Source: Heterodera schachtii (lineage: Eukaryota > Nematoda > Chromadorea > Rhabditida > Heteroderidae). Taken from it: a DNA stretch of 64,000 nucleotides. Position numbers and translations under genes: made by a program. The stretch covers positions 352,552 to 416,551 of the forward strand of contig SIJG01000076.1 in assembly GCA_023374025.1 (NCBI GenBank), written 5' to 3'. Below the pieces are notes generated by a model. That model did not search any database. It was not told the DNA's origin and was given only the letters and a program-made list of their open reading frames with translations. Shown here piece after piece: positions 33,183 through 44,600 of the stretch. Positions within the stretch are counted from its first letter, which is position 1; the number at the start of each line of letters is the position of its first letter.

Positions 33183-34261
33183 CTAAATAAATAGAAGAAA
33201 TTGATTATAACTAACTTTTGTTATTAGGTTAATATGAAAGAACAAAAAACACAGTGGAAATGGAAAGGTTTTGGGAATCGGAGACTCTCTGTTCATGAAC
33301 CAGAAAAGCCATTTTGAAAAATGTTTTTTTTCAGTGTTTCAAGCATTTGCTTAATAAAAAAATGTCAAAAATTCCGAAATAAGCGCAAAACGGTGGTACT
33401 CTTAAAACCCTCTGATTTTTTAACGAAAAAGAACCAAAAAGGAAACGGCACTTTTTCGTACGGTTAAATTTCAAAAAATTCAACCAAAAATTGTCGGCGT
33501 CGACGGAACCGCTCTTTCTATTTATAGAAGATGGTTCAAAAACACCCTAAAAAGCGTTGAACTTTAATCAATTTGGACAAAATCTATTAAAAATTGCCTA
33601 AAATTTTACAAAACTTTTCCCGGAAGCGCCTAAAGGCCTCGCCTCTGACCCAATATTTCCAGAGTTTTTTGTAAAAGCGCGCCGCATAAAAATGCACATG
33701 AGGAAAAGACAGCAGAAATAAAAAAAAACATTTGAATATGGTAAAAGTTTCAAGTGTCATTGAAATAATGAAATTTCAAATTATGTTTTTTGGAAATCGT
33801 TATGCCCGTGTTTTAAAAGTGACTTTTTCCAAAGGAAGACTGAATAAACAAAATCCTCAAATTCTAAAATTACAAAAAAATAAGATTTTTTTAAAAAGAT
33901 GATCGACGACATTTTTAATACATGCAAAGGTAAAGATTATTGGTCCCGAAAAATTTTTTTAAAGTTTTGAGAAATTATTTTCAACGGTATTCCGAATCGC
34001 TTAGTGCGAATCTGTTTTCGAAAAAAATGAGAATTTTAAATTTTCAAAATATTCGGATCCGGGTTCGGGGTTCGAAATTGAGCCTGATAACGGCCAGATT
34101 CGTAATAAGCGCCTCGGAATACCCCTGAAAATATATGAAGGAAGTCATTTGGAGATAATTTGTGATGGGTTGAAAAGGCTCGCTGTCAAAATGTCGTTGC
34201 GTCGAAATATCGCCAAGTCATAATTAGAGACCGCATTTTTCAGCACCAAAAAATGATAATT
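33183..34261. repeat. Intergenic repeats
   Basis: 33600-33690 holds a decayed copy of the GC hairpin repeat (GGAAGCGCCTAAAGGCCTCG and GCGCGCC). 33990-34140 is an arm of the TTCGAACAAAAA-type foldback (GGATCCGGGTTCGGGGTTCG). 34180-34250 (GTCGAAATATCGCCAAGTCA) is mirrored near 36390-36440, an outer foldback around the nested elements. No gene. Confidence 0.5.
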
Positions 34262-34786
34262 AACAGGGCTGTAAAAATATGCACGAAAATGATCAAAATA
34301 TGCGCATAAATATGCAAATAAAGTCGTGAAATATGCACAAAAATCGTTAAATATGCACCAAATACGCACAAAAAACCTTGAAAACTAGGGGTGTAAATTA
34401 ATTTTAAAAAATTTTCTCCTCATAAATTTTATCGGTTGTTTTTGCAACTGCAAATCAAAAATTTCTCAAGATTTCCGGCAGTGAAGTTCATTGTTGAAAA
34501 CCACTCGCGAATCCATTCAGATTTAGATTTAATTTTAGGCGTTAAATTCTTTCTAAGTGATATTCAATTCGGAAAAATTTGTCAAAAAATGCAAAAAATC
34601 TGAAAAATGTAGAAAAAATGGCAAAATATGCATGAAATATGCAGAAAAACCCAAAATATGCAAATGCAAATAAAAGTCCCAGCTTTTCTATGCAAATACC
34701 AAAAAGAAGGTGTTTTTCGTGCTATTTGGACTACGTAGAATCCAGGGAAAAAAAAATATGCATTTGCATAAAATTTACATCCCTGC

Positions 34787-35840
34787 CAGGGCTGTGCGAA
34801 AATCACAAAAAATTTTTTTCGTATACGAAAACGAAACGAAAAAGTGCATTCGATACGAAAACGAAACACGAAACGAAAAAAAATATTTTGAAAACCGAAA
34901 ACGAAACACGAAACGAAAAAATTTTGACGGACGAAAACGAAACACGAAAACGAAAAAATAACCATTTTCGTACGAAACGAAACGAAAAAACCGAAAATTT
35001 TTTGAACTTATTTCAATCATAATTAAGAAACATAAAACTTTAAAATTGTATCCTATAACTGAAGGAATGAAGATCCTAGTAGGTGGAAAAGCTAGTGTGG
35101 CTCTAGGACAGAGGTGTGACCAAAAAATTTTTAAAATAAAGAACATCAATGACAAAAAATAAGATTTATTGTTAGGGTCAAAAAGGCAATCTTGCAAAAT
35201 TGGTTCGAATCAGTTAATATACAAATTTTTCGATAAAAAATGTATTAATATTATGTTTTTCACATCCCATTATGGATTTTAACAATTTTTGGGGAAGAAA
35301 TTAGCAAATCGTACATTTCGGTGAAACCATGCTGAAAAAAACAGATTTTCAAACAATTTTTTTGCGGTTTATTTTTTTAAAGTTGGTGAATGGGAGGTGG
35401 GTCCGGCGGCGCCAATAGGCGCCGCCGGGGAAATTTTTGAAAATTTGAGTGCTATTTCATAGCAGATTTTCTAATTAAAATCGGTAAAAACATGATTAAA
35501 AAATGGGTAAAATAAAATGCGGGCATGCGGGATCGAACATTAATGCACAGCACAACATAAACCTGCTGTTTTCACCACTAAACTACAATACTTAAATGAT
35601 TAAACTTATTATTTCTTACCAAAAAAGTCATTCTTAAGGGTGTAAATATTTTCGTCTTTTTCGTAAAATATTGCTCTGACGAAAACGAAAACGAAACGAA
35701 AATCCAAAATTTTGAAAACCGAAAACGAAACACGAAACGAAAAAACTTTAGCGGACGAAAACGAAACACGAAAACGAAACTCAAAAAGTGCCGAAAATGT
35801 AGGACGAAACGAAAACGACACGAAATTTCGTCCAGCCCTG
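34787..35840. mobile_element. hAT-like element with ACGAAACGAAA arrays
   Basis: Inverted ends CAGGGCTGTGCGAAA and TTTCGTCCAGCCCTG, exact 8-bp duplication ATCCCTGC (34779-34786 and 35841-35848). The arms (34800-34995 and 35675-35825) are built of ACGAAAACGAAACACGAAAC-type repeats. The interior holds the SINE-like unit at 35395-35595. Confidence 0.92.
35395..35595 (-). repeat. SINE-like unit: tRNA-like A/B boxes plus GC hairpin
   Basis: On the minus strand, TAGTTTAGTGGT (35585-35574) fits a Pol III A box and GTTCGATCCCG (35538-35528) a B box, 36 bp apart as in tRNA genes. Downstream lies the hairpin GGCGGCGCCAATAGGCGCCG (35404-35423). The tRNA-like part does not fold as a complete tRNA, so it is tRNA-derived rather than a tRNA gene. 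Confidence 0.55.
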
Positions 35841-35856
35841 ATCCCTGCTGATAATT

Positions 35857-36966
35857 AAGCACTTAATTCAGCGTCAAAAAATGCCAAATTCAGCACGAAA
35901 ACCGCATGAAAATGGCAAAATCATCACAAAATTCGAAAAAAGCATAATTGGTTTTAGACAAAAATATTTATCAATTAACAATAAATTTTCTCAATTTTTC
36001 TTTTCACACTTCTTAGCAAAAATCGACATTTTTAAATCAATTTTTCAAGAAATAAAAAAAATTTTTGAGGACGAATTTTTGAGAAATTTTTCAATTTTAG
36101 GGGTATTTTTTGAAATTTTTTAAGTCGATTCTTAAGGATATATTTTTCGTTATATTACCGGGAGACGGTGTTTTTAGTCAAAATTTTACAAAAAATGCCA
36201 ATTAAGCACAAAAATGCCAAATTCAGCACAAAAATTAGATGCCCAGCATTAAGCACGAAAATACCAATTTAAACAAAAAATCATCATGAAAAAGTTGGAT
36301 CAAGAAGCCTCAAACGAAGTTAGAAATGCGTTTTTCATGCTTATTAGCACGCCCCAAGTTAGCAAAAAATTTCAGAAAATGCTGCAAAATCCGGTCTCTA
36401 GTCATAATGTCGCCGCCGCGTCGAAATGTCGCCAAGCCAAAAATAGTGAAAAAGTCGGGAAATTGATTAAAATTTAAGAATTTTAAAATTTTTTTATTAA
36501 ATTTAAAAAAATGAATTTTATTTCTAAAATTTTGCAAGATATAGCTCTTTTTATTTTTCTTTTTCTTGCCTATACTCTCGCTTTGCATCTCTCTTTTCTT
36601 TTCCTTCACTCTGTTGCTCTTTGCCTTATACTCTCTCTTTGCATCTCTCTTTTCTTTGCCTTCATTCTCCTTTGTCCCTTTCCTTCTTTTTTCCCACCAG
36701 TGCATTCTGCATTTGTCTGCCTGCTAATGCTCTTACAAATTAGGGAGGGAAAGAAAAAGACGGAGTGCAAAAGAGTGAAAAACTTTTCAGACAAAAGACG
36801 AGCATAGGGCGATGAAATAGCGCACGGCTCTCAGGGAAAGAAACGAGTGAGCCTTGTGAGAGAGTGCGCTCTCTCCCCAAATTTTCTGCCTTTTCTCTCC
36901 CCTATTCCACCCCATTTCACTTACCCTTTTTCAATTGCCTGTCTTTGGCTTTGCTTGCTGTTCGTT
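35857..36966. repeat. Outer foldback arm and upstream region of U1
   Basis: 35860-36260 repeats AATGCCAAATTCAGCACAAA-type motifs. 36385-36440 (GGTCTCTAGTCATAATGTCG) is the inverse of the left flank near 34185-34245. 36540-36960 is pyrimidine- then purine-rich and leads into the U1 gene; the snRNA proximal element should lie around 36900, but I could not define it. Confidence 0.45.
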
Positions 36967-37130
36967 AAACTTACCTGGCTGGGGAGCTCCTGCGACCACG
37001 AAGGCAAGACTCCTGTGGCGAGGCTCCACCATTGCACTTTCGGTCGGGGCTGACCCGCAGGGCGATCCCGAACTGGGATTGGCCCACAGCTAAATTTTTG
37101 AGTGCGGGGGACGGCGTTCGCGCCTCCCCT
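36967..37130 (+). ncRNA. U1 spliceosomal snRNA
   Basis: Starts AAACTTACCTGGCTGGGG, whose ACTTACCTG pairs with 5' splice sites. Stem-loop II region holds CCATTGCACTTTCGGTCGGG, including the U1A-binding loop ATTGCAC. The Sm site AAATTTTTGA lies at 37092-37101, followed by the terminal stem GGGGGACGGCGTTCGCGCCT. Length of about 164 nt and the layout match U1 and look closest to nematode U1. It probably functions in 5' splice-site recognition; no base in the 5' end is altered. Confidence 0.95.
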
Positions 37131-37585
37131 TTAAAAGCTTTGCATGGTCCGTTTTTCATTTTGGCATTAACTGAATGGCTTTTCAAAATCAGGGATTTCT
37201 AGGCACAACTAACTTTTTTAAAACCGGAAAAAACAGTCTTTTTGCCATTTTTGGTCAAGAATTTTTTCTCGGCATTTTTCAAAGTTTTTAAAGCTTTTTT
37301 TGTGCCATTTGTAGAGGACAGACAGATAAAACTATTAAAATTAATAATCAATTTTTCAACTCAAACTTTTTGCGTTTTTCAATTTATCAAAAAACGACAA
37401 TAATAATTATGCGCCAATCCAATTAATTTTTTGTCTAAAAACGGCAATACGAATTTTAAAAAAGTTTTAAAATTTAAAAAAGTTTTAAAATTAAAAAAAT
37501 GTAATTTTTCGTTAATTAATTGTCCTCCGATTTTTCATTTGTTTATCCGCTTCATCTTCTTTCTTCTCTTCTGTCGCCCATTTAT
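37131..37585. other. Spacer between U1 and the fucosyltransferase stop
   Basis: AT-rich sequence without recognisable exon or element. Confidence 0.4.
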
Positions 37586-40500
37586 TCAGATGTCTTTGAA
37601 TCTTTTTTGTACAAAATTGGGTTCGCATTCGCTTTTGGGCCAAAATTTGTCCAATTGTACGGCGTACGTTTTGAATGTGTCGCTGTGCCTTTGTTTGTGC
37701 GCAATTTCACACAATTGGCACAGCGGTGGCTGAATGCCATGCCCACTCCGATGCTTTTGGTACGTTTTGGTCCAATTGAAATAGCTAAATAAACTTCACA
37801 AATTTGGAATAAACGCCGAAATTTATCTTTTTTACCCTTTCCCCAACATCTTATTTGAGGAAATTCGCATTATCGGATTTTTATGATATTTTCTACGAGG
37901 AGGTTGAAAAATAATCCCCCATGGGGGATAATTAGAGCAAATACGGTAATTCAAATTAATTTCTAATAAATTATATTAATTTTTACAATATTTTTTTTTT
38001 ATTATTGCTTCATTTGAAAAAGAATTTAAATGTGTTATTTTTTTATTTTTAAATAAAAATGATTGAAATTTTAAAAATGATTTTTGAATGTTTTCGTCAG
38101 TTGCCCAATTTTGCACTTTTCGTCGGTCGATGTAGCACCATTTGTCCAATTTTCCTCACCCCATTAATTACCCTCACTTACAATCATTTCCCTCTAATTA
38201 CCCCCTATAGGGCAATCAATTTCCTAACTAAACCTTGTTAAGCAATCAATTTCCATAATTACCCCTATTACCTCATGTATTTGTCCTTGTCCCTTTGCAA
38301 TTGCTTCAAATATTCCGCCAATGCTTTCACACTGTTAAAGTCGTCCACCGCAATGAAAGTGCCATTCGGAATGCCAACTTCTTCCATCACTTTTCGACTC
38401 AACACAATTGGCACTATCAAATTGCGCAATGCCCTCCAAAATTTCTCCGTCACATAATTTGGGCAGACGGCATTCTCGAAAGCAAAATAGAAAAAGTGGG
38501 ACTCTGAAATTGAGGGGGGGGGGGGAGTAATTGATCAAATTTCTTGCGCAATTTGCCCTTGGATTTAAGGACTTTCGGGTAAAAAAAATAATTCCGGGAT
38601 GCTCAAGACTGAAATTTTTCGGTGCGAGAATCGAAAATGAGACCCAAAAAGCCAAGACTTTCTCGAGTATAAAGACTTTTTCCAAAACTTTCGTGTGAAC
38701 TTAAAACTGGATTAAATTTTTCTTTTCAATTTAAAACAAATATTTTTTGCTTGGCTTTTTTTTTACAAATAAAGAAGAGCTTCGGAGCAGGAAATGGGAA
38801 GGTCAACGATGGAATATGAGAAAAAGTCGGTCTGCAAAAAAGTCGCACAATAATCATTAGGGTATGTAAAAAATCGCGGTCTCGAAAATAGAAAATCAAA
38901 CCCTGACCAAAATGCAAGACCGAAAAATCACTCGAGATTTTTCTCGAGTCGTGTCCAAGACTCTTAAGCTCTCAAACGTGTAACTGATCAGTGCCCACAA
39001 TTATTTAGACCATCTAATACCAAATTTTCGAAATTTATAACAAAAATAGTGCCAAAGTCGCTGACATTGACAAATAAATGCCAAATATTTCCACCTTGTT
39101 CTCTTTGGTAGCATTCTTCTTTACAGTTTGTGTTGTTATTGCATTTCCCATACACATCAACTTGGAGCAGTCTTTGGAGTTGTGCCGTCAGCGCATCTCT
39201 TCCCGACGGCACATTGCAATTGGACACAAATTGGACAGCCGACCGCTTCTTCAGCGCCATACGCTTTTGAATCTGCGCTTTTTTGAAAAATAACTAATGG
39301 CAATCCGTTATCCCATTTATTTATTGTATTTACTGATAGTGCCGCGTGCCCCTGTAGTTTAATTAAATTTTTTGTCATAATTTTTATAATTAATTTTATT
39401 TTAAATAATTTTTCCCAAAATTTGGAATCTAATCCCAAATTTCCAGCACCGAAAAATCTCAAATCCCCGGAAAAGCCAATGTTATGTTTGATGAATTTGT
39501 GAAAAAACAAAAACAATGATGCCATAAAATTAAGTGGCAGTTTTAAAATGACCACAGAGAACGGGAGCACTCTTTCAGAAATGCGTCAATGATCCACAAC
39601 AGTATGTTTAAAAAAAGCAAAGTTACTGTAACATTTATTTGTGCAAATACAGTATCACTGACGCATTTTCTGGACACCAATAAATTGGCACTTTTTTTGA
39701 CCACCTCCGCGTCGGTCCAAATGTATTGGGGCAACGTTTGAGCAGTGATCGGTGCCAACTCATCATACGGAATGCGAATGGTGCTGTCGCTTCGATAAGT
39801 GATGGAAATGTTGAAGAAATTGTAAGGGATTTTCTCAAAGTTCGCACTGCCAAGCAACGGACTCTGTTTTTTTGGGGGAGGAAAACAATTCATAAATAAT
39901 TGAATAATTTTCGTACGAATTAATTAATTAGGGTGATTAATTAGGGTGTCGTAAAAGGTTCACAGCCAGCTAAAGGGCCACTGAGGTGCTTTTGGCCAAA
40001 AATGGCACAAAACTCTTAAACCCGAGAAATTTCGCGACTCGAGATTTCTTACGGAAAATCCGGCAGAAAAATTTGAAAAATGTTTGCTTGATTTTATTTT
40101 CTGTGTTTTAAAAATATTTAACAATGTTCTAGCAGTTTTAGAAAATTTTAAAAAATTGTGGATTTGCCATTGACCAACTTTTTTGACCGTTTGAAAATAA
40201 AAAATGAATAAAAAATTATCATTAAATTAATTACCTCATGGGACATCATAACATACAGCTAAATGAAGCCAAAATATTTTAATTTTTATTTCCAAAAATT
40301 TAAAAAATTAATAATTTTCACCTGCTCGGCACGACGATGGCGAGGCAATTCTCTCAATTGGTCACCAGTGTGCCATATCACAACAGAAGCCGCTTTTTCA
40401 CTTGAATTATTTTTTTTATTGAAAAGGACATTTATTTGCAAGAAAAAACTATTTTTTTGAAATCTGTTAAAAAACTCGGGAAAATCTATAAATATTCCAG

Positions 40501-40989
40501 GAAGTGCCCCTATCTGGACCCTAAAAATACTTAATTTTCATAAAAAAATTTGCTAAAAATCGCAAGCTTTTCATTTTTTTGCAAAACATGTTAACAAATT
40601 GTCAAAATTTTTTCCTAGCGGCGTCTAATAATGGCACGGCAAACCCACTCCCCCCCCCCCCCACTGTTCACGGACACCTCAGGAAAAAAAATTAATTTTT
40701 TTTTTTGGCAATTTTTTAAGAAAATTAACAAATATTTCTTTTGGTTTTAATTTTTCTTATTTTTTGAAAAAATCCTTTTCATCACTGCTTACAAGCTTAT
40801 GTCCTCCGTGTACACACATCGGTATGAACAGTTTTTGTCTCCGAATTGTAAGTCAATAAAATCGAAAATGCTCCAATGAAAAAAATTATTCCACGCGAGA
40901 ATAATTGGGCGTTCATCTGATGACTGCAAAAATGAATGTTCACAAAAAGTTGAAAAATCATACATAATTTGATTAAAGTAAAATTTCAT
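37586..40989 (-). CDS. Alpha-1,3-fucosyltransferase (GT10 family)
   Basis: Exons: 40989-40793, 40400-40322, 40258-40235 (24 bp), 39863-39692, 39277-39095, 38503-38272 and 37784-37586. Phases agree throughout; about 361 residues, typical for GT10. These Golgi enzymes move fucose from GDP-fucose onto N-glycans or glycolipids. Landmarks: RPIILAWNNFF; LPRHRR with LYVMMSHESP from the micro-exon; FFNISITYRSDSTIRIPYDE; AVQFVSNCNVPSGR; LLQVDVYGKC; the donor-binding core FYFAFENAVCPNYVTEKFWR; VPIVLSRKV; FIAVDDFNSVKALAEYLKQL; YFNWTKTYQ; and the cysteine pair PPLCQLCEIAH near the C-terminus. The N-terminus is uncertain: a CAG acceptor at 40924 may mark an internal exon, and no transmembrane anchor was found upstream. 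The nematode class resembles C. elegans FUT/CEFT proteins. Confidence 0.9.
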
Positions 40990-41038
40990 TTTGTTTTTTG
41001 AGAGTACGGTACCCATTTAATGCTCCGAGTATCCAAAG

Positions 41039-41216
41039 TAGAGCCCGGAAATTTCAAATTTGCGGATCCTGTTGCGAATTCAAAAATTTTTGCAGCACCG
41101 GATCCGGCCGGATTAATCCAGCAAATCCTGCAAATCTTGTTTTTCCAAAAAATGCAAGATTGCGGATTAGGATCCTGCAAAATCCTGCGCAGAATCCGGT
41201 CCTGCGCCGGGCTCTA
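41039..41216. mobile_element. 178-bp hAT-like MITE upstream of the fucosyltransferase
   Basis: Inverted ends TAGAGCCCGG and CCGGGCTCTA, exact 8-bp duplication ATCCAAAG (41031-41038 and 41217-41224). The interior repeats GGATCCTGC, AAATCCTGC and CCGGATCCGG motifs. It lies 50 bp before the provisional start codon. Confidence 0.9.
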
Positions 41217-41695
41217 ATCCAAAGGGTGCACTACGCCCCCCCCCCGCTCCGATTTTTATTTTCCAAGTAAAAAATATTTTAAAATTAAATAAATTTAACA
41301 CTTATTCTTCGAAATATTTTTTTGAACAACTTTAATTTCATCATAAAACTTTGAAAAAATCGCTAGAAAAACTCTTGAAATTTTTTTTTTGAATTTTTAC
41401 CAAATTTATTGAAATTTCCTGGTGGAAACTATACTGTCCCCCTCCCCCTACCAAATGGTTTTCAAAATGCCCAAAATGGAAAATTAAAAATTAATTATTT
41501 CAATTACATTAATTTTCTTCCCAATTTGCCTCACAACGGGTGCCTTAATCATCTTCATATGGCCTTCCACCTTAAAAGGGAAAGAATTGCTACAGCATGT
41601 TTTGTTTGCCCATGGCTCAGCAGTTGGTTAAAGCATTTGCATGGATTTGCAGTGCCAAATTAATTAAAATACCAGAAATTATTTTAATATTTTTT

Positions 41696-44600
41696 TTAAA
41701 AATTGAAAATCGCTTTTATCCCAATTGTAATTACATTTTTTTGGTCTTTATAAAAAATATTGATTGAAAAAATCAAATTTATTTTTTTCATAGTTGAAGC
41801 TAACACCTTGATCTGATTGACGCCGAACCATTGGAATTCTTTCCACCATTGTTTTGGCCAATTCTTTGAGCCCATTTGAGTCCCGTTCATTATTATCAGA
41901 TAATAATATTGATATAGCTCAATGTCCATTTTCAATTCATATTTGCCCTTGGCCAATCGCGTGTCTTTGCTGACAAACACTTTTTCCACCTAATAAAACA
42001 AAACAATTCTTAATTACTCATAATTAACATATTAGTTTCACCCATTTTAATTACCCCTGCTAAATGAACGGTCAAATCGCTGTTTGTGCCAATGTCAAAT
42101 CGAATAATCCATCGATCATTTCGACCTATAGAAACAAGAATAAAAATTAGAAACTCGGCATTTTGAAAAAAGCATGGACTTGAAACTGATTACATGTTTA
42201 ACCTAGACCTGGGTTTCCTGGAAAAATTCAGGAAAACCCAGTTTCAGGAAAAATCAAGAGACTTGTCATGGCCTTCTGGACTTTTTTTTTGATAATTTGA
42301 AATAAAAAGAAGTCACTCGAATTAATAATTTCCAGAATATTATCCAGCAGGAAATTCTGGTTTTCCAGGAAAATCCAAGTCCAGAAAAAAACGGCCTGGC
42401 ATGGATTCAGGAAAAACCCAGGTCCAGGCCGAGCTCTAATAAAAATCATTCCAAATTATTTAATCATTATTTCAACAAATTATCCTCTTAAGTTCTCCCA
42501 CCTTTCGAGGCAATTAGCAGCTCCACTGCCATGCTTTTGATGTTGGCATCGGTCAATGCCGTGAAGGAGACGGCGATTGGCACGCGATCAGAGGGGCTGC
42601 CGATCGGAAATGTCTGATCAATCGATAATAATGGGCATTGCTTTTCATCAATCACTACATTGGATGGTCCATGAGAATTATACGCTTGGATGGACTGAAA
42701 ATTTACCAATTATGAAAATTAAGGGGTATTAATTAAACAATGTCATTGAAACAATTAAAATAAATTGCATCCAAATTAATAGGAGCGATTGAAGTGAACT
42801 TTACCATGGAGCAATTACAGGCACGGAAAATGTACAGCTTGACATTTTGTTGCTGCTGGCTGTTGTTCTTCAGCAACGGCATCATCATGTCGAACCCGAG
42901 CAGCCAAAGTCCGGCAAAATCGGACAAAAATGCGCCTTTTTGGCGCTGTTGGTCCAAGAAATCGATTTGAAGCTGATCCTGTTCTGGTGATGATATATAC
43001 CAATCAGCTAAAACAAATGAAGAATTATGTGTCTTATATGCATAAAGAATAATTAGGGGTAATAAACAAATTATTATAGAAAATTATTGAAAAATGATAA
43101 TATTATGATGCTTTTCGGTTTACCTCAGTTGGGTCGTCACGTTTGTGCCCTAGCATGTTTTTCCACTATAGCTTCTTTCTATGTCATCCAAATCCAACAT
43201 TGTTGGTATCATTCGAAAGCTTAACATGTTTAGACGCTTTTTCTAAGCTATTGCTTCGCGATTAGACAATTACCAAAAAGTTATACATGAAAATTGTGAA
43301 AAAGTCAAAATTTTTATTTTTTCTTAATAATTTTTTCAAAGCCAAAAAATCTTTTTGCTTTTTGTAAGGCTAATTAGAGCATGTGAAATGCTTTCGAATA
43401 TTATCAACAATTTTGGATTTGGTTGACAAAGAAAAAAGTTATAGCCAAAAACATGCTGGGCTCAAACGTGCCGATCCAACTGAACGAGTTCGTATGCTTT
43501 TCTGTTTATTTGGTATACCGTATATTTGCCCCCAAATACTAAATTGGTTAACTGCCAAATATCTATTAACGAAAATTAAGCCAAATATTATTATTTTTAA
43601 AAATGCGCATTTAAAATCACTGTGCGCTGTGCAACAAAAAATGCTTTTAAATCTCGCATTAAAAATTTATTTCAAATATTTTAAATTAATTACTGAAAAT
43701 TAAATAAAATTCAAAGGTTTTAGTTATTTTTTGATTATTTTTTTCATTCAGCTTAACTCAGAAAAATATGAAAAATATAATTAGAGTTTTATACAATTTT
43801 GGAATACCATTTTTCGAATGTTTTTTTTTTACCTGGACAGTTTACCTAATCAAATGTTTAGAATTAAAAATATGTCATAAATTCTTTCAACAATATTTTT
43901 TGGAAAAAATAAAATTAATAATATTTAAATTAATTTTAATTTTTACAAAATTAAAAAAAAACTAAAAAGGAATGTCCAAATTCAACTTACGAATGGGCCA
44001 AAGTATTGTGAATGAATTGTTGCGAAATCCAACAAAAAGAATGGAAAAGTTCTGCAGATTTGTTCCAATGTTATAGCTTAATTAAAAAAAGATTTTTTTG
44101 GCACATAATAAAATTTATTGGTTAATTTTTATTTGTTAGGGATAGCTTAGGCTTCAGCCTTATAGGGATCCCTCCCGATCGCTTTTTCAAAATCTTCGGG
44201 ATTGATCGTGATCAGGATTTGGTCGGGATCCCGACTCGGGTTCCCTCCGACCCCAGTTGTCCGGTCTCTAATAAGAATGACAAAAAAAAATTCAAGAGGC
44301 AAAATATACGAAAACTTTTTTTGTTATGGTTTTTAGTAGAGTTGAGCGGGACCGTGACCGGGTCGGGAATTCCCGGTTTTTCAGGTCGCGGTCCCGATCC
44401 CGGTTTTTGGAAAAACAGAAATCCCGGTCCCGGTTTTGCCAGTCCCGGTCCCGGCGGGACTGAATAAGCACTGGTAAGCCGGTAATTACCGGTTTTTTTG
44501 GTACCGGTCTTTTCAAAAATCAAAGTACCGGTACCGGTTTGTCTAGTACCGGTAATTATATAAGACACTTTTGCGAGGGGTTGAAAATAGAAAATCATGA

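Larger units (their letters stand above)
34262..35848. mobile_element. hAT-like element with ATATGCA arrays, interrupted by a second element
   Basis: Exact 8-bp duplication TGATAATT (34254-34261 and 35849-35856). Ends AACAGGGCTGTAAAAATATG and (inverse) GCAGGGATGTAAATTTTATG match. The arms repeat AAATATGCA at 34270-34370 and 34620-34775. The element 34787-35840 landed in its right terminal repeat, so the last bases ATCCCTGC lie beyond that insertion. Confidence 0.85.

Noticed and set aside
34582..35022. 127-codon frames rich in ETRNEK or RFRF
   Set aside because: Read from ACGAAACGAAA arrays of a hAT-like element.
35528..35585. A genuine tRNA gene
   Set aside because: A and B boxes are present but no complete cloverleaf or paired acceptor stem can be formed; treated as tRNA-derived repeat.
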